From: Aestuariibacter sp.
Lineage (GTDB): Bacteria; Pseudomonadota; Gammaproteobacteria; Enterobacterales; Alteromonadaceae
Assembly (NCBI GenBank): GCA_017794925.1
Contig: CP051238.1
Coordinates: 2,558,179-2,622,178 of the forward strand
Length of the DNA: 64,000 nucleotides
Direction: 5' to 3'
Each line of letters starts with the position of its first letter. Positions within the stretch are counted from its first letter, which is position 1. Made by a program: the position numbers and the translations under genes. Below the pieces are notes generated by a model. That model made no database searches. It worked only from the letters and a program-made list of their open reading frames with translations, and was not told the DNA's origin. Positions 19,475 through 28,664 of the stretch are shown here, piece after piece.

Positions 19475-20890
19475 CTACAGCTTGCTAATATCGATGGCAT
19501 TCCAGTGAGGGAAATGCTTACGAACCAGTTCATTGAATTCCAGCTCAAAGGCTGAGAACTCAGTGGCACCGTGCAGCTTATCCTTCGCCAGTTCATCGAT
19601 GATCATACCTGCACCAACGGTACCGTTGGTTAAGCGATCAATCACGATGAATGCACCGGTTGCGCGGTTGCGCTTATACGGGTCACAAGGCACAGGCTGG
19701 GTAAACTTCACATCAACCACACCGATTTCGTTCAGATTCATGTGCAGAGACTGGCTTTGTTCCAGCGTGTTTACGTCGATCAGGTGATCGATAGCGGCAA
19801 CACTGCCTGGCGTGGTTTTTGTGGCGAACTTAAACATGTATTGCTTGTTCGGCATCATAGGCTCTTCAGCCATCCATACCAGGTGAGTTTTAAATTGTGT
19901 GCTCAGCAACGGCTTGTTGTCTGACTTCACAATCATGTCGCCACGAGAGATATCAATTTCGTCTTCCAGCGTCAGGGTAACTGCCAGCGGCGCATAGGCT
20001 TCTTCAAGGTCGCCATCGAAGGTGACAATTTGCTTCACCTTAGAGGTCTTGCCTGAAGGTAATGCTGTTACGTCGTCACCCGGCTTGATTTGACCAGACA
20101 CAACGGTACCGGCAAATCCACGGAAGTCCAGGTTAGGACGGTTGACGTACTGCACCGGGAAACGGAAGTCGTCAGTATTTGCATCTTTGTTGATTTCAAT
20201 GCTTTCCAGCATTTCCATCAGGGTTTTACCGTCGTACCAAGGCGTATGTTCGCTCAGGTTTACTACGTTATCACCTTCAAGCGCTGAAATAGGCACGAAG
20301 TGAATATCAGGGATATCCAACTGCTTGGCGAACTCTTTGTAGTCGGCCTGAATTTCTTTGTACACCTCTTCGCTGTACTTCATCAGGTCCATTTTGTTGA
20401 CGGCAACGATAACGTGCTTGATACCTAACAACGATACCAGGAAGGAGTGACGACGTGTTTGTGTTTTCACTCCGGCGCGCGCATCAACCATCAGGATGGC
20501 CAAATCACACGTAGAGGCACCGGTAACCATGTTACGCGTGTACTGTTCGTGTCCCGGCGTGTCGGCAATGATGAACTTGCGCTTGTCGGTTGAGAAGTAG
20601 CGGTAGGCTACGTCAATAGTGATACCTTGCTCACGCTCAGATTGCAGACCGTCTACCAATAATGCCAGGTCAACTTTGTCGCCGGTCGTACCGACCTTTT
20701 TACTGTCCTGGGTAATAGCGGCTAACTGATCTTCATAAATCATTTTTGAGTCGTGCAGCAGGCGGCCGATGAGGGTACTTTTACCGTCATCAACGCTACC
20801 ACAGGTCAAAAAGCGCAGTAGATCTTTGTGTTCGTGTTGGTCGAGGTAAGACAGAATGTCTTCTTTCAATAATTCGTTTTCGTTATTCAT
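19475..20890 (-). CDS. cysN: Sulfate adenylyltransferase subunit 1 (GTPase)
   Basis: 471 residues, the expected size. GTP-binding motifs are present in order: GSVDDGKST (G1), the switch region [21 protein letters not shown] (G3) and NKMD (G4), then EF-Tu-like beta-barrel domains. CysN hydrolyses GTP to drive CysD formation of adenosine 5'-phosphosulfate from ATP and sulfate. In many relatives cysN directly follows cysD; here cysC and cysQ lie between them. It starts 2 bases after the cysQ stop. Confidence 0.97.
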   Translation of the reverse strand: MNNENELLKEDILSYLDQHEHKDLLRFLTCGSVDDGKSTLIGRLLHDSKMIYEDQLAAITQDSKKVGTTGDKVDLALLVDGLQSEREQGITIDVAYRYFSTDKRKFIIADTPGHEQYTRNMVTGASTCDLAILMVDARAGVKTQTRRHSFLVSLLGIKHVIVAVNKMDLMKYSEEVYKEIQADYKEFAKQLDIPDIHFVPISALEGDNVVNLSEHTPWYDGKTLMEMLESIEINKDANTDDFRFPVQYVNRPNLDFRGFAGTVVSGQIKPGDDVTALPSGKTSKVKQIVTFDGDLEEAYAPLAVTLTLEDEIDISRGDMIVKSDNKPLLSTQFKTHLVWMAEEPMMPNKQYMFKFATKTTPGSVAAIDHLIDVNTLEQSQSLHMNLNEIGVVDVKFTQPVPCDPYKRNRATGAFIVIDRLTNGTVGAGMIIDELAKDKLHGATEFSAFELEFNELVRKHFPHWNAIDISKL

Positions 20891-20892
20891 GC

Positions 20893-21681
20893 TTATGCAC
20901 TCACGAGGAAATAAGGGTTTAACACAGACTCTTTCTGATTGTAGGTAAGAGCCTCAGCGTCAGGATTCAGTGGGTTTGCGCCATCCAGTACGGTTACATT
21001 AGCGCCTGCGGCAAGTGCCACAGCGTGCGCTGCGCCGGTATCCCATTCAGAGGTTGGGCCCAGGCGAGGGTATAGATGCGCTTCGCCTTCCGCTACCAGG
21101 CACAGTTTCAGAGAGCTGCCCATGGCAACCAGCTCTGATTCACCGCCAAGCAGTTCCAGCAGATTTTTAATTTCGGGGCTTTGGTGCGAGCGGCTACCTA
21201 CCACTTTCCACACTTCGCCTTCGCTGTGTAACTTGGCCGAGATGGGGTTTACCCCTTCCGCGGTTTCAGTCCAGGCGCCCTGACCAACAATCCCGACGTA
21301 GGATTTTTCTAAAGCCGGTGCATACACCACACCCATGATTGGCTGACCGCCATCAATCAGTGCAATGTTGACGGTAAATTCACCGTTCTTTTTAATGAAT
21401 TCCTTAGTGCCATCCAGTGGGTCGACCAGCCAGTAGCGGGTCCAGGTTTTACGCTCTTCCCATGGAATGTCGGCTGATTCTTCAGACAGGATAGGCAGAT
21501 CGGAAATGGCTTCAAGGCCGGCCTCGATGCACTTATGTGCAGCCAGGTCGGCTTCTGTCAGCGGGCTGGTGTCCTGTTTTTCGTACACCGCAAAATCACG
21601 CTGATAGATTTCCATGATCTTTGCACCCGCTTCTTTGGCAATTGCCAGTACTTGTAAAGCGAGAGGGTCCGTAATGGCCAT
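20893..21681 (-). CDS. cysQ: 3'(2'),5'-bisphosphate nucleotidase
   Basis: 262 residues of the inositol-monophosphatase superfamily. Metal-binding motifs are visible: EESAD, then [13 protein letters not shown] and, near the C-terminus, [11 protein letters not shown]. CysQ degrades PAP, the by-product of PAPS use, to AMP and thereby relieves inhibition of sulfate assimilation. Finding it inside the sulfate-activation operon, overlapping cysC by one base, is functionally consistent. Confidence 0.95.
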   Translation of the reverse strand: MAITDPLALQVLAIAKEAGAKIMEIYQRDFAVYEKQDTSPLTEADLAAHKCIEAGLEAISDLPILSEESADIPWEERKTWTRYWLVDPLDGTKEFIKKNGEFTVNIALIDGGQPIMGVVYAPALEKSYVGIVGQGAWTETAEGVNPISAKLHSEGEVWKVVGSRSHQSPEIKNLLELLGGESELVAMGSSLKLCLVAEGEAHLYPRLGPTSEWDTGAAHAVALAAGANVTVLDGANPLNPDAEALTYNQKESVLNPYFLVSA

Positions 21682-22274
21682 TACAACAATCCTTTTTCAG
21701 TTAACAGATTAAACAAGCGCTCAGCCGTGTCTTCGGCAGATTCTTCCTGATACGGTAAATGCACTTCAGGCGCGCTTGGCGCTTCATAGGCAGAATCAAT
21801 ACCGGTAAAGTGTTTGATTTCGCCACTGCGCGCTTTTTTGTACAGGCCTTTCGGGTCACGCTGTTCACAGACTTCCAATGGTGTATCAACGAATACTTCG
21901 ATGAATTCACCCTCTGCCAGCAAATTGCGGCAAAAATCGCGGTCGGTCTGAAACGGAGAAATAAATGCGGTTAACACCACTAGTCCAGAGTCTACAAATA
22001 ACTTTGCGACTTCACTGATGCGGCGGATGTTTTCTACCCGGTCCTTGTCGCTAAAGCCAAGGTCACCACACAGGCCGTGACGCACGTTATCGCCGTCCAG
22101 CAAATAGGTGTGTTTACCTTGTTCGTGTAGTTTCTTTTCCAGCAAGTTGGCCAGGGTAGATTTACCCGAACCGCTTAAACCGGTTAACCACAACACGCGC
22201 GGCTTCTGGCCCAGGCTTTCTGCACGCGTCGTTTTATTGATCTCGTGCTTATGCCAAACGATATTGGTGGCCAT
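21681..22274 (-). CDS. cysC: Adenylylsulfate (APS) kinase
   Basis: 197 residues with the P-loop GLSGSGKST near residue 32, a [16 protein letters not shown] substrate-binding segment, and FISPF and [24 protein letters not shown] segments, all typical of APS kinase. It phosphorylates APS to PAPS using ATP. It overlaps cysD at its start and cysQ at its end by one base each (TAATG type), so the genes are translationally coupled. Confidence 0.97.
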   Translation of the reverse strand: MATNIVWHKHEINKTTRAESLGQKPRVLWLTGLSGSGKSTLANLLEKKLHEQGKHTYLLDGDNVRHGLCGDLGFSDKDRVENIRRISEVAKLFVDSGLVVLTAFISPFQTDRDFCRNLLAEGEFIEVFVDTPLEVCEQRDPKGLYKKARSGEIKHFTGIDSAYEAPSAPEVHLPYQEESAEDTAERLFNLLTEKGLL

Positions 22275-23188
22275 TAGAAGTACCCTTCCATTTTCTTCTT
22301 CTCCATCGAGCCAGCGCTATCGTGGTCAATCACACGACCCTGACGCTCGGAGGTTTTGGTCAGCAGCATTTCCTGAATAACTTCTGGCAGTGTCGCCGCA
22401 GTCGATTCAACAGCACCGGTCAGAGGGTAGCAACCCAATGTACGGAAACGCACTGATTTCATTTCTGGTACTTCGCCTTCTTCCAGCGGCATACGGTCAT
22501 CGTCAACCATGATCAGAACGCCATCGCGCTTCACAACTGGGCGAGGCTTGGCCAGGTACAGTTGAGGGATATCGATGTTTTCTTTGTAGATATATTGCCA
22601 GATGTCCAGTTCGGTCCAGTTAGACATTGGGAATACACGAATGCTCTCGCCTTTGTTGATTTGCGAGTTGTAGATATTCCAAAGCTCTGGACGCTGGTTT
22701 TTCGGATCCCAACGGTGGTTGCTGTCACGGAATGAATAAACACGCTCTTTGGCGCGTGATTTTTCTTCGTCGCGACGTGCGCCGCCAAAGGCAGCGTCGA
22801 ACTTGTACTTGTTCAGTGCTTGTTTCAGTGCAGCGGTTTTCATTACGTCGGTGTGCTTGGCACTACCGTGAGAAAAAGGGCCCATGCCCATGTCCACACC
22901 TTCCTGGTTAATGTGTACCAGCAGGTCAAAACCGTGCTTCTTCGCCTGCTGGTCACGAAACTCTATCATTTCGCGGAATTTCCACGTGGTGTCCACGTGT
23001 AATAACGGGAATGGAATTTTGCCTGGCGCAAACGCTTTGCGTGCCAGGTGTAACAGCACCGAGGAATCCTTGCCTACGGAATACAGCATCACTGGGTTTT
23101 CGAATTCCGCAGCGACTTCACGAAAGATATGGATACTCTCGGCTTCGAGTTGTTTCAAATGGGTGGTTGACGGGATACTTGCAGTCAT
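22274..23188 (-). CDS. cysD: Sulfate adenylyltransferase subunit 2
   Basis: 304 residues, the normal size. It carries the PP-loop motif [13 protein letters not shown] and the conserved [16 protein letters not shown] segment, and ends in the usual KKKMEGYF. It is the catalytic subunit of ATP sulfurylase with CysN. It is the first gene of the - strand operon, so the promoter and any CysB-type control should lie in 23189-23330. Confidence 0.97.
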   Translation of the reverse strand: MTASIPSTTHLKQLEAESIHIFREVAAEFENPVMLYSVGKDSSVLLHLARKAFAPGKIPFPLLHVDTTWKFREMIEFRDQQAKKHGFDLLVHINQEGVDMGMGPFSHGSAKHTDVMKTAALKQALNKYKFDAAFGGARRDEEKSRAKERVYSFRDSNHRWDPKNQRPELWNIYNSQINKGESIRVFPMSNWTELDIWQYIYKENIDIPQLYLAKPRPVVKRDGVLIMVDDDRMPLEEGEVPEMKSVRFRTLGCYPLTGAVESTAATLPEVIQEMLLTKTSERQGRVIDHDSAGSMEKKKMEGYF

Positions 23189-23503
23189 TTATCGAGTCCG
23201 AAGTTTAGGTTTATATACGAAATGATTATATACATAGAACCCTAACATATTTAGAAGCGTTTGTGCTATGCCATTTAGCTATTTGAAATAGCACTTTTAT
23301 TCCTTTGCCACAAAGTTGTCACAAGGATTCAGGTTCACTTTGAATTGTGAGCGTCAGAAGCCTTGCTGGCTAAGGGATTAAGGTTTTACGCGTTCATACA
23401 GGGTAGTACAGTATACGCCTGATTGCAGTGGTATGACGAGACCGGGGAGTAAAGATATTTTGTCAGATGGCGGCTTACAGAGTGCAAGCCGCCAGCATGA
23501 TCA
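23189..23503. promoter_or_regulatory. cysD upstream region with -10 candidate and nested inverted repeats
   Basis: This 315-base gap holds no gene. For the - strand cysD, a perfect -10 hexamer TATAAT reads at 23230-23225, about 37 bases before the start codon, with no good -35, as expected of an activator-dependent promoter. Further upstream are two nested perfect repeats: GCTATTT-G-AAATAGC (23278-23292) and GTGCTAT (23263-23269) with ATAGCAC (23288-23294). Their distance suits an activator such as CysB, but the match to a CysB site is not clear. The remainder is AT-rich, except for the hairpin at 23468-23494 described separately. Confidence 0.4.
23468..23494 (-). terminator. Possible terminator of putP
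   Basis: A 9-bp stem TGGCGGCTT/AAGCCGCCA with a 9-base loop lies about 10 bases after the putP stop on the - strand. The downstream U-tract is poor (interrupted), so termination efficiency is uncertain. Confidence 0.5.
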
Positions 23504-25015
23504 TTAACGTTGTTGGTGGAGGGCTTCTTCGAATTTGGCGAAGGTGGCCTGCACGCTTTCTCGCGGTTGGGTGAGCTTACTCACTATGACAATGGCAATA
23601 CTGGATAACACGAAGCCGGGCACAATTTCGTACATCCACTGACTGAGGCTTTGCCCCTGAATTTGCACTGGCAGGTAAATCCACAACAGCACGGTGGCGG
23701 CGCCGGTGATCATGCCTGCAAATGCCGCTGCGCGAGTCATGTTGCGGGAGAATAAACTGAAAAGCACTAACGGGCCAAATGCGGCACCGAACCCGGCCCA
23801 GGCATTGCTGACCAATGACAAAATGGTGCTATCGCGATCGTAAGCGAGAGCAATAGCAACCGCAGCAACCAATACCACTGAGACGCGACCTGCGATAACC
23901 AGTTCGCCTTCTGAGGCGTCTTTGCGCAGGAATATCTGATAAAAATCACTGGTTAATGAGCTGGACGTTACCAGCAACTGCGATGAAATAGTACTCATAA
24001 TCGCAGCCAGTATCGCTGCCAGCAAGAACCCGCCAATTAAAGGGTTAAACAGGATCTGTGACAAATAAATAAAGATAGTTTCCGGATCGATGGTGACACC
24101 GGGTTGCTGGGTGATATAAGCCAGACCATAAAGCCCGGTCATCAATGCGCCGGTGATTGACAGAATCATCCAGCTCATGCCGATACGGCGGGCTACCGGA
24201 ACCGCTTTGACAGAGCGAATTGCCATAAAGCGAACGATAATGTGCGGCTGACCAAAATAGCCGAATCCCCAGGCGAGCAACGACAAAATACCAATGAACG
24301 ACAGCGTTGTACCGCTAGCTGCATCGGTAAATAAATCAAACATAGCCGGATCGATATTGTTTATCACCTGATTGGCCTGAGATAAGCCGCCCAGCTCCAT
24401 GATCACCACAACAGGTACCAGAATAAGCGATACGAACATGATACAGCCCTGAACAAAGTCGGTCATACTCACCGCCATAAAGCCGCCAATCAGCGTATAA
24501 GCCACCACTACACCAGCGGTAACATACAACCCCAGCTCGTAGCTTAAGTTAAATGATGACTCGAATAATTTGCCGCCGGCAACTACACCTGATGAGGTGT
24601 ACAGTGTGAAGAAAATCACGATCACGATCGAGGCAATAACACGAAGCATACGACTGTTGTCAGCAAAACGGTTTTCGAAGTAGTCGGGCAAGGTAATCGC
24701 GTTGTTTGCGATTTCGGTGTAAACCCTAAGACGGGGGGCGACCAGAATGTAATTTAAAAAGGCGCCTATGGTAAGGCCTATTGCTATCCAAGCTGCAGAA
24801 ATACCTGCGACGTACATGGCGCCGGGTAATCCCATCAGCATCCAGCCACTCATGTCTGAGGCACCTGCAGACAAAGCGGTTACCGCTGGCCCCAACTTCC
24901 GGCCACCTAACATGTAGCCTTCTACACTGGTGTCAGCTTCTTTGTAGCCATACCAACCAATGCCTAACATCACTAAAAAATACAGGCCCAATGAGACCAT
25001 GGTGCCAACTGCCAT
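23504..25015 (-). CDS. putP: Sodium/proline symporter
   Basis: About 503 residues with roughly 13 hydrophobic segments of the sodium:solute symporter (SSS) family. Conserved pieces include GGRKLGPAVTALSAGASDMSGWMLMGLPG near the N-terminus, GYFGQPHIIVRFMA in the middle and AWAGFGAAFGPLVLFSL in the C-terminal half. These are characteristic of PutP, which couples Na+ entry to proline uptake. ATG 25015 is chosen because AAGGAAG precedes it; the longer frame would begin at a TTG (25030). The gene is apparently monocistronic: no proline catabolic gene (putA) is near. Confidence 0.93.
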   Translation of the reverse strand: MAVGTMVSLGLYFLVMLGIGWYGYKEADTSVEGYMLGGRKLGPAVTALSAGASDMSGWMLMGLPGAMYVAGISAAWIAIGLTIGAFLNYILVAPRLRVYTEIANNAITLPDYFENRFADNSRMLRVIASIVIVIFFTLYTSSGVVAGGKLFESSFNLSYELGLYVTAGVVVAYTLIGGFMAVSMTDFVQGCIMFVSLILVPVVVIMELGGLSQANQVINNIDPAMFDLFTDAASGTTLSFIGILSLLAWGFGYFGQPHIIVRFMAIRSVKAVPVARRIGMSWMILSITGALMTGLYGLAYITQQPGVTIDPETIFIYLSQILFNPLIGGFLLAAILAAIMSTISSQLLVTSSSLTSDFYQIFLRKDASEGELVIAGRVSVVLVAAVAIALAYDRDSTILSLVSNAWAGFGAAFGPLVLFSLFSRNMTRAAAFAGMITGAATVLLWIYLPVQIQGQSLSQWMYEIVPGFVLSSIAIVIVSKLTQPRESVQATFAKFEEALHQQR

Positions 25016-25210
25016 TAGCGCTTCCTTCAATCGTTATCGTTATAGTGTTTGTTTTTACTATATCAGGATGGAGTGATGCGTTACCAGCGAGTGACCCGAA
25101 TTAACGGTAGGGGAGACGTATAGGGAGTTAAAATGAGAATTGTGAGGCGGTCAGATTAAATGCGGCTCATCTGAGAACAAGCCGCATTGCTCTGATAATC
25201 AAAATTAGCT

Positions 25211-25912
25211 TTACGCTGAGAATTTCAAGCGTTGCTTAAGTACGTTCTGGAACGCTGGAATATCGGCGCCTTTCTCGCCTACCACTAACACGTTGGTTTG
25301 GTGTAACGCATAGGACATGCCTTCGTAAACGCTGTCAGCAAACCCATTTTTCACCGGGTGGCTTTTCTCGGGAACCAGGAATACTGACATGCGACCCTGC
25401 GCGGTTTCGATGATCAAGTGCAAGCTGCGGATCGTGTCCAGGTGACAATAATTGACTGACGCAATTTTACCAATGGCCGGGTCCAGTTCTGCGCCAAATT
25501 GTGCTAGCTTTGCATTGGCAATTTGAGCGGTTACTGGCACGTCGCCAACCGGTGTTTCATGTTCGGCATAGTACATGTGCGCAAGGGCAGCGTCGCCTAA
25601 CGACACATGCTGTTGTTGCCAGGCTGTAATACCAACCCCGACTGTTAATGCGACGCTTGCCGCTAAACCGATATACCAGCGATGCTTGCGTTTCTGGTGC
25701 GCGTACTCACGCACGCTTTGTTGCCATATTAATTTGTCAGCTAAATCCTCGGGCACGGGCACATCAACAGCGCGCGTTAATTTTTCGTCCAGACGTTTAA
25801 CATCCTGCCAAAAGTCGTCATACCCTTGATCGTCGTTTGCTGCTTGCACTAAAGCTTCGTCGGTATCCGCAGGGTTAGCATAAATGCGGCGCCGAAATTC
25901 TAATTCATCCAT
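25211..25912 (-). CDS. Anti-sigma factor-like membrane protein (DUF3379 type)
   Basis: 233 residues. A soluble N-terminal part (1-80) is followed by one transmembrane segment (about 81-100: YIGLAASVALTVGVGITAW) and a periplasmic C-terminal domain. The gene overlaps the ECF sigma gene by 8 bases, the arrangement usual for a sigma/anti-sigma pair. Size and layout match the DUF3379 family found next to sigma genes in Alteromonadales and Vibrionales. The N-terminal region would hold the sigma factor at the membrane; the signal is unknown. No zinc-binding HxxxCxxC motif is seen, so this is not a ZAS-type anti-sigma. Confidence 0.75.
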   Translation of the reverse strand: MDELEFRRRIYANPADTDEALVQAANDDQGYDDFWQDVKRLDEKLTRAVDVPVPEDLADKLIWQQSVREYAHQKRKHRWYIGLAASVALTVGVGITAWQQQHVSLGDAALAHMYYAEHETPVGDVPVTAQIANAKLAQFGAELDPAIGKIASVNYCHLDTIRSLHLIIETAQGRMSVFLVPEKSHPVKNGFADSVYEGMSYALHQTNVLVVGEKGADIPAFQNVLKQRLKFSA

Positions 25913-26438
25913 TCTGGCGTCCTCGCTCTGGTTGATTGGGTGCCAGCGCTTCTTTTAACTGCGCGCGGGCACGGAATAGTCGTGTCATTACGGTGTTTTT
26001 ATTTAAGTTCAGTTGTTGGGCTATTTCATCGCCGCTAAAGCCAAACAGAATTTGAAGCACGAGTGGCTCACGGTAATCCTCATCCAGTTTTGCCATTGCG
26101 CGTCTTAATTGCCTGATTTCCGCATCGTTATCCTGACAATCGCCTGAAGACACAGAGACAGACACATCGTCAATGTCCACTAAGTCAAACTGCTTGCGCT
26201 CGAAGCGTCTGGCGTTTTCACGCCGCAGAATAGTAATAAGCCAGGACTTCGCCGCTTTTTCATCCTGCAGTGAATCGAGCGCACGCCAGGCGCGCAAAAA
26301 CGTTTCCTGCACAATGTCTTCGGCAGTCGCTTTGTCATTGGTGAGCCAGTAAGCGTAGCGATACACATCGGCATGCAGGGCGCGTACTAAAGCTTCATAG
26401 CGTTGAGATTTTTCTTTCATGTCCTTATAGACCGACAC
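25905..26438 (-). CDS. ECF-type RNA polymerase sigma factor
   Basis: 177 residues. Region 2 (about 10-80: ADVYRYAYWLTNDKATAEDIVQETFLRAWRAL) and region 4 (about 115-165: LDEDYREPLVLQILFGFSGDEIAQQLNLNKNTVMTRLFRARAQL with its helix-turn-helix) are both clear, and no sigma region 3 is present. It directs transcription of an unknown regulon and is controlled by the overlapping membrane anti-sigma. The frame opens at GTG 26438; ATG 26420 is an alternative but has AAGGA only one base away, so the start is unsettled. Confidence 0.92.
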   Translation of the reverse strand: MSVYKDMKEKSQRYEALVRALHADVYRYAYWLTNDKATAEDIVQETFLRAWRALDSLQDEKAAKSWLITILRRENARRFERKQFDLVDIDDVSVSVSSGDCQDNDAEIRQLRRAMAKLDEDYREPLVLQILFGFSGDEIAQQLNLNKNTVMTRLFRARAQLKEALAPNQPERGRQNG

Positions 26439-26485
26439 GCTTCAAAACAAATTTCAACATTAGGCGTTTTTTTTCAAAAAAACAA

Positions 26486-26508
26486 AAAAGGAGCACGAGG
26501 CTCCTTTT
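26486..26508 (-). terminator. Terminator of the DUF885 gene
   Basis: The stem AAAAGGAGC/GCTCCTTTT (26486-26494 and 26500-26508) with a 5-base loop is followed on the - strand by a long T-rich run. It lies about 26 bases after the DUF885 stop and just upstream of the sigma gene. Confidence 0.88.
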
Positions 26509-26533
26509 CCAGTGTGTAGACGTGGTGGTCCGT

Positions 26534-28390
26534 TTATTGTTTGCCAGCCACCCATTGATTCACTTTTTCTTCTAGTACAGACAGGGGCACCGGGCCGTCT
26601 TTCAGTACGACATCATGGAATTCAGGGTAACTGAACTTGTCGCCCAGTGTAGCCTTGGCTGTTTCACGCAATTCCATGATTTTGAGTTTACCAATCATGT
26701 ACGCCGTGGCTTGCCCAGGCATGGCGATATAGCGTTCGATAGCCTTGATCGCATCGTATTCCGGATTAGGTGTATTTTGGATGAGGTAGTCAATGGCTTC
26801 TTCACGGCTCCACTTTTTAGCGTGAATGCCGGTGTCTACCACTAAGCGACAGGCGCGCCATAGTTCCATTGCCAGGCGTCCGAAGTCGGAGTAGGGGTCT
26901 TGGTAAAAGCCCATGTCCTTGGCCAGTTCTTCTGTGTACAAGCCCCAGCCTTCAGTGTAGGCAGTAAAGCTCAGGAATTTCTGAAATTGAGGAATGCCAT
27001 CCAGCTCAAGGGCAATAGCACGTTGCATGTGGTGACCCGGAATACCTTCATGGTAGGCCAGTGCTTCCATTTGATAGGTAGGCATGGCGTTCATGTCGTA
27101 CAGGTTTGCGTAGTAGATACCCGGGCGCGAACCGTCTTGCGCCGGGTTTTGATAGAAGGCTTTGCCTGCTGATTTTTCTCGGAACGCTTCTACGCGTTTT
27201 ACAATCATGGGCGCTTTTGGCGTCAAACCAAAATAGTTGGGTAATGCTTCACGCATGGTATCGATAGCGGCTGTGGCTTCAGCCAGGTAGCGGTCGCGGC
27301 CCTCGTCGGTATTGGGGTAGTAGAATTGTTCATCGGTACGCATAAATTCAAAGAATTCTTGTAGCGTGCCGGTAAATTCAACCTGCTTCATGATGTCGCG
27401 CATGGCAGTATGAATACGTTCAACGTTTTCAACACCAATCTGGTGAACTTCATCAGCTGTTAGGTCTGTGGTGGTAAACCAGTTCAGGCGGTTTTGGTAC
27501 CACTTGTCACTGTCGGGTAGTCGCCATACACCGTCGCCTTCGGGGCTGACTGTTTTCTGATGGAAAAACGCGGCTATGAGTTTTTCATAAGCCGGTTTAA
27601 CTGAAGTGAGTAGCGCTGCTTTGGCCTCGCCTTTTAGCGCCTCTGCTTCACTTTCACTCAGGTTAAGGGCGTCGACCTTGTCGCTAAAATCTTTCCACAG
27701 GGTAGAGGGTTTGTCTGACGTATCAAAAGGTATGCCGCTGATCACATTTTGCGATGCTTCAATCATTTGATCATAGGCCCATTTCGGTGGAAATACCCCT
27801 AGGTTTTCACGAAGCTGCATTTGGTCAACGACTTGGTCGAAATAGCCCTTCACATTGTCTAAACGACCAATATACGCTTTGGCATCGTCAACATTGGTTA
27901 CCCGATGAATATTGATCAGGAAGCTGGGCACGGAAGTGTGTGCCGCTCTGAATTGATGCACGATATAAGTGTGGTGACGGTATTTGTCGTTTTCTAAATC
28001 ACGTTCAATACCAAGCTTAAACAGGCGAATGCTCATTTTTTCTTGTTCGCTTAGTTTGCTGGTATCAAACTGGGATATTTCCTGTAATCGGTTTTTAGCA
28101 ATCGCGATAGTCTCGTCGGCAAAGGCATCGCTCATGTCACCCCATTTGTCATAGTCCCATTTGATACCCAGGTAGCTTTGAAACTGTGGGGAACGCTTCA
28201 GGTCGTCCTGAAAAGTGCGTTCAAAAAACGCGGCAAGACGCTCGGACTCGGATTGCATTTGAGCGGGGCGCTCAGTGTCAGCTGTGGTGGCTGGTGACGT
28301 TGATTGAGGCTCCGGAGAGCAGGCCATTAGCCCACTTATCGCAATTGCAATGGCGCTAATCTTAAGTGTTTTCTGTGTTAGGTTGTACAT
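26534..28390 (-). CDS. DUF885 family lipoprotein, probable zinc metallopeptidase
   Basis: 618 residues. A lipoprotein signal is present with lipobox LMAC (Cys24). The C-terminal half has the DUF885 hallmark HEGIPGHH, followed about 35 residues later by AYTEGWGLYTEEL. This is the layout of a gluzincin-like metal site (HExxxGHH plus a downstream Glu). The family is usually annotated as of unknown function, with a peptidase-like fold. ATG 28390 has AGGA 5 bases upstream, and that ribosome site touches the edge of the MITE-like element at 28401-28664. Any native promoter between this gene and batD has therefore been displaced or replaced by the element. Confidence 0.88.
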   Translation of the reverse strand: MYNLTQKTLKISAIAIAISGLMACSPEPQSTSPATTADTERPAQMQSESERLAAFFERTFQDDLKRSPQFQSYLGIKWDYDKWGDMSDAFADETIAIAKNRLQEISQFDTSKLSEQEKMSIRLFKLGIERDLENDKYRHHTYIVHQFRAAHTSVPSFLINIHRVTNVDDAKAYIGRLDNVKGYFDQVVDQMQLRENLGVFPPKWAYDQMIEASQNVISGIPFDTSDKPSTLWKDFSDKVDALNLSESEAEALKGEAKAALLTSVKPAYEKLIAAFFHQKTVSPEGDGVWRLPDSDKWYQNRLNWFTTTDLTADEVHQIGVENVERIHTAMRDIMKQVEFTGTLQEFFEFMRTDEQFYYPNTDEGRDRYLAEATAAIDTMREALPNYFGLTPKAPMIVKRVEAFREKSAGKAFYQNPAQDGSRPGIYYANLYDMNAMPTYQMEALAYHEGIPGHHMQRAIALELDGIPQFQKFLSFTAYTEGWGLYTEELAKDMGFYQDPYSDFGRLAMELWRACRLVVDTGIHAKKWSREEAIDYLIQNTPNPEYDAIKAIERYIAMPGQATAYMIGKLKIMELRETAKATLGDKFSYPEFHDVVLKDGPVPLSVLEEKVNQWVAGKQ

Positions 28391-28400
28391 AAGAATCCTA

Positions 28401-28664
28401 GGGGCTGTTGGCCTTTGCTGTATATTTTTGCAGCGAGTTGTGCGTCATTTAGGCAAGGCAGAGTCCACGTAGTGTAGTTGCTCTACATAAGTGGACGATA
28501 ACGCAGCATAAATGGCGCACAAACGCTGCCCTTCGGGTTCGTCATAGAAGCGTTTTACTCTTTGTCACAGGCCTTTGACGTAGAATGACTATGCCTGTAG
28601 GCCTGTTTCGCGATTAAAACGCTTCTATATAGAACAAAATGATACATCAAAGGTCAACAGCCCC
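28401..28664. mobile_element. 264-bp MITE-like element with 30-bp terminal inverted repeats and TA duplication
   Basis: The two ends are inverted copies of each other: the left end begins GGGGCTGTTGGCCTTTGCTG and the reverse complement of the right end begins GGGGCTGTTGACCTTTGATG, with 26 of 30 positions identical. TA flanks both sides (28399-28400 and 28665-28666), the target duplication expected of IS630/mariner-type transposition. The interior has two strong foldable arms. Arm 1 is 28430-28454 against 28506-28529, enclosing GTCCAC/GTGGAC. Arm 2 is TAGAAGCGTTTT/AAAACGCTTCTA (28545-28556 and 28616-28627), enclosing ACAGGCCT/AGGCCTGT. No open frame of coding length is present, so mobility would need a transposase in trans. 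Confidence 0.85.

Noticed and set aside
28401..28664. Transposase remnant within the inverted-repeat element
   Set aside because: No frame of useful length or transposase-like motif on either strand.
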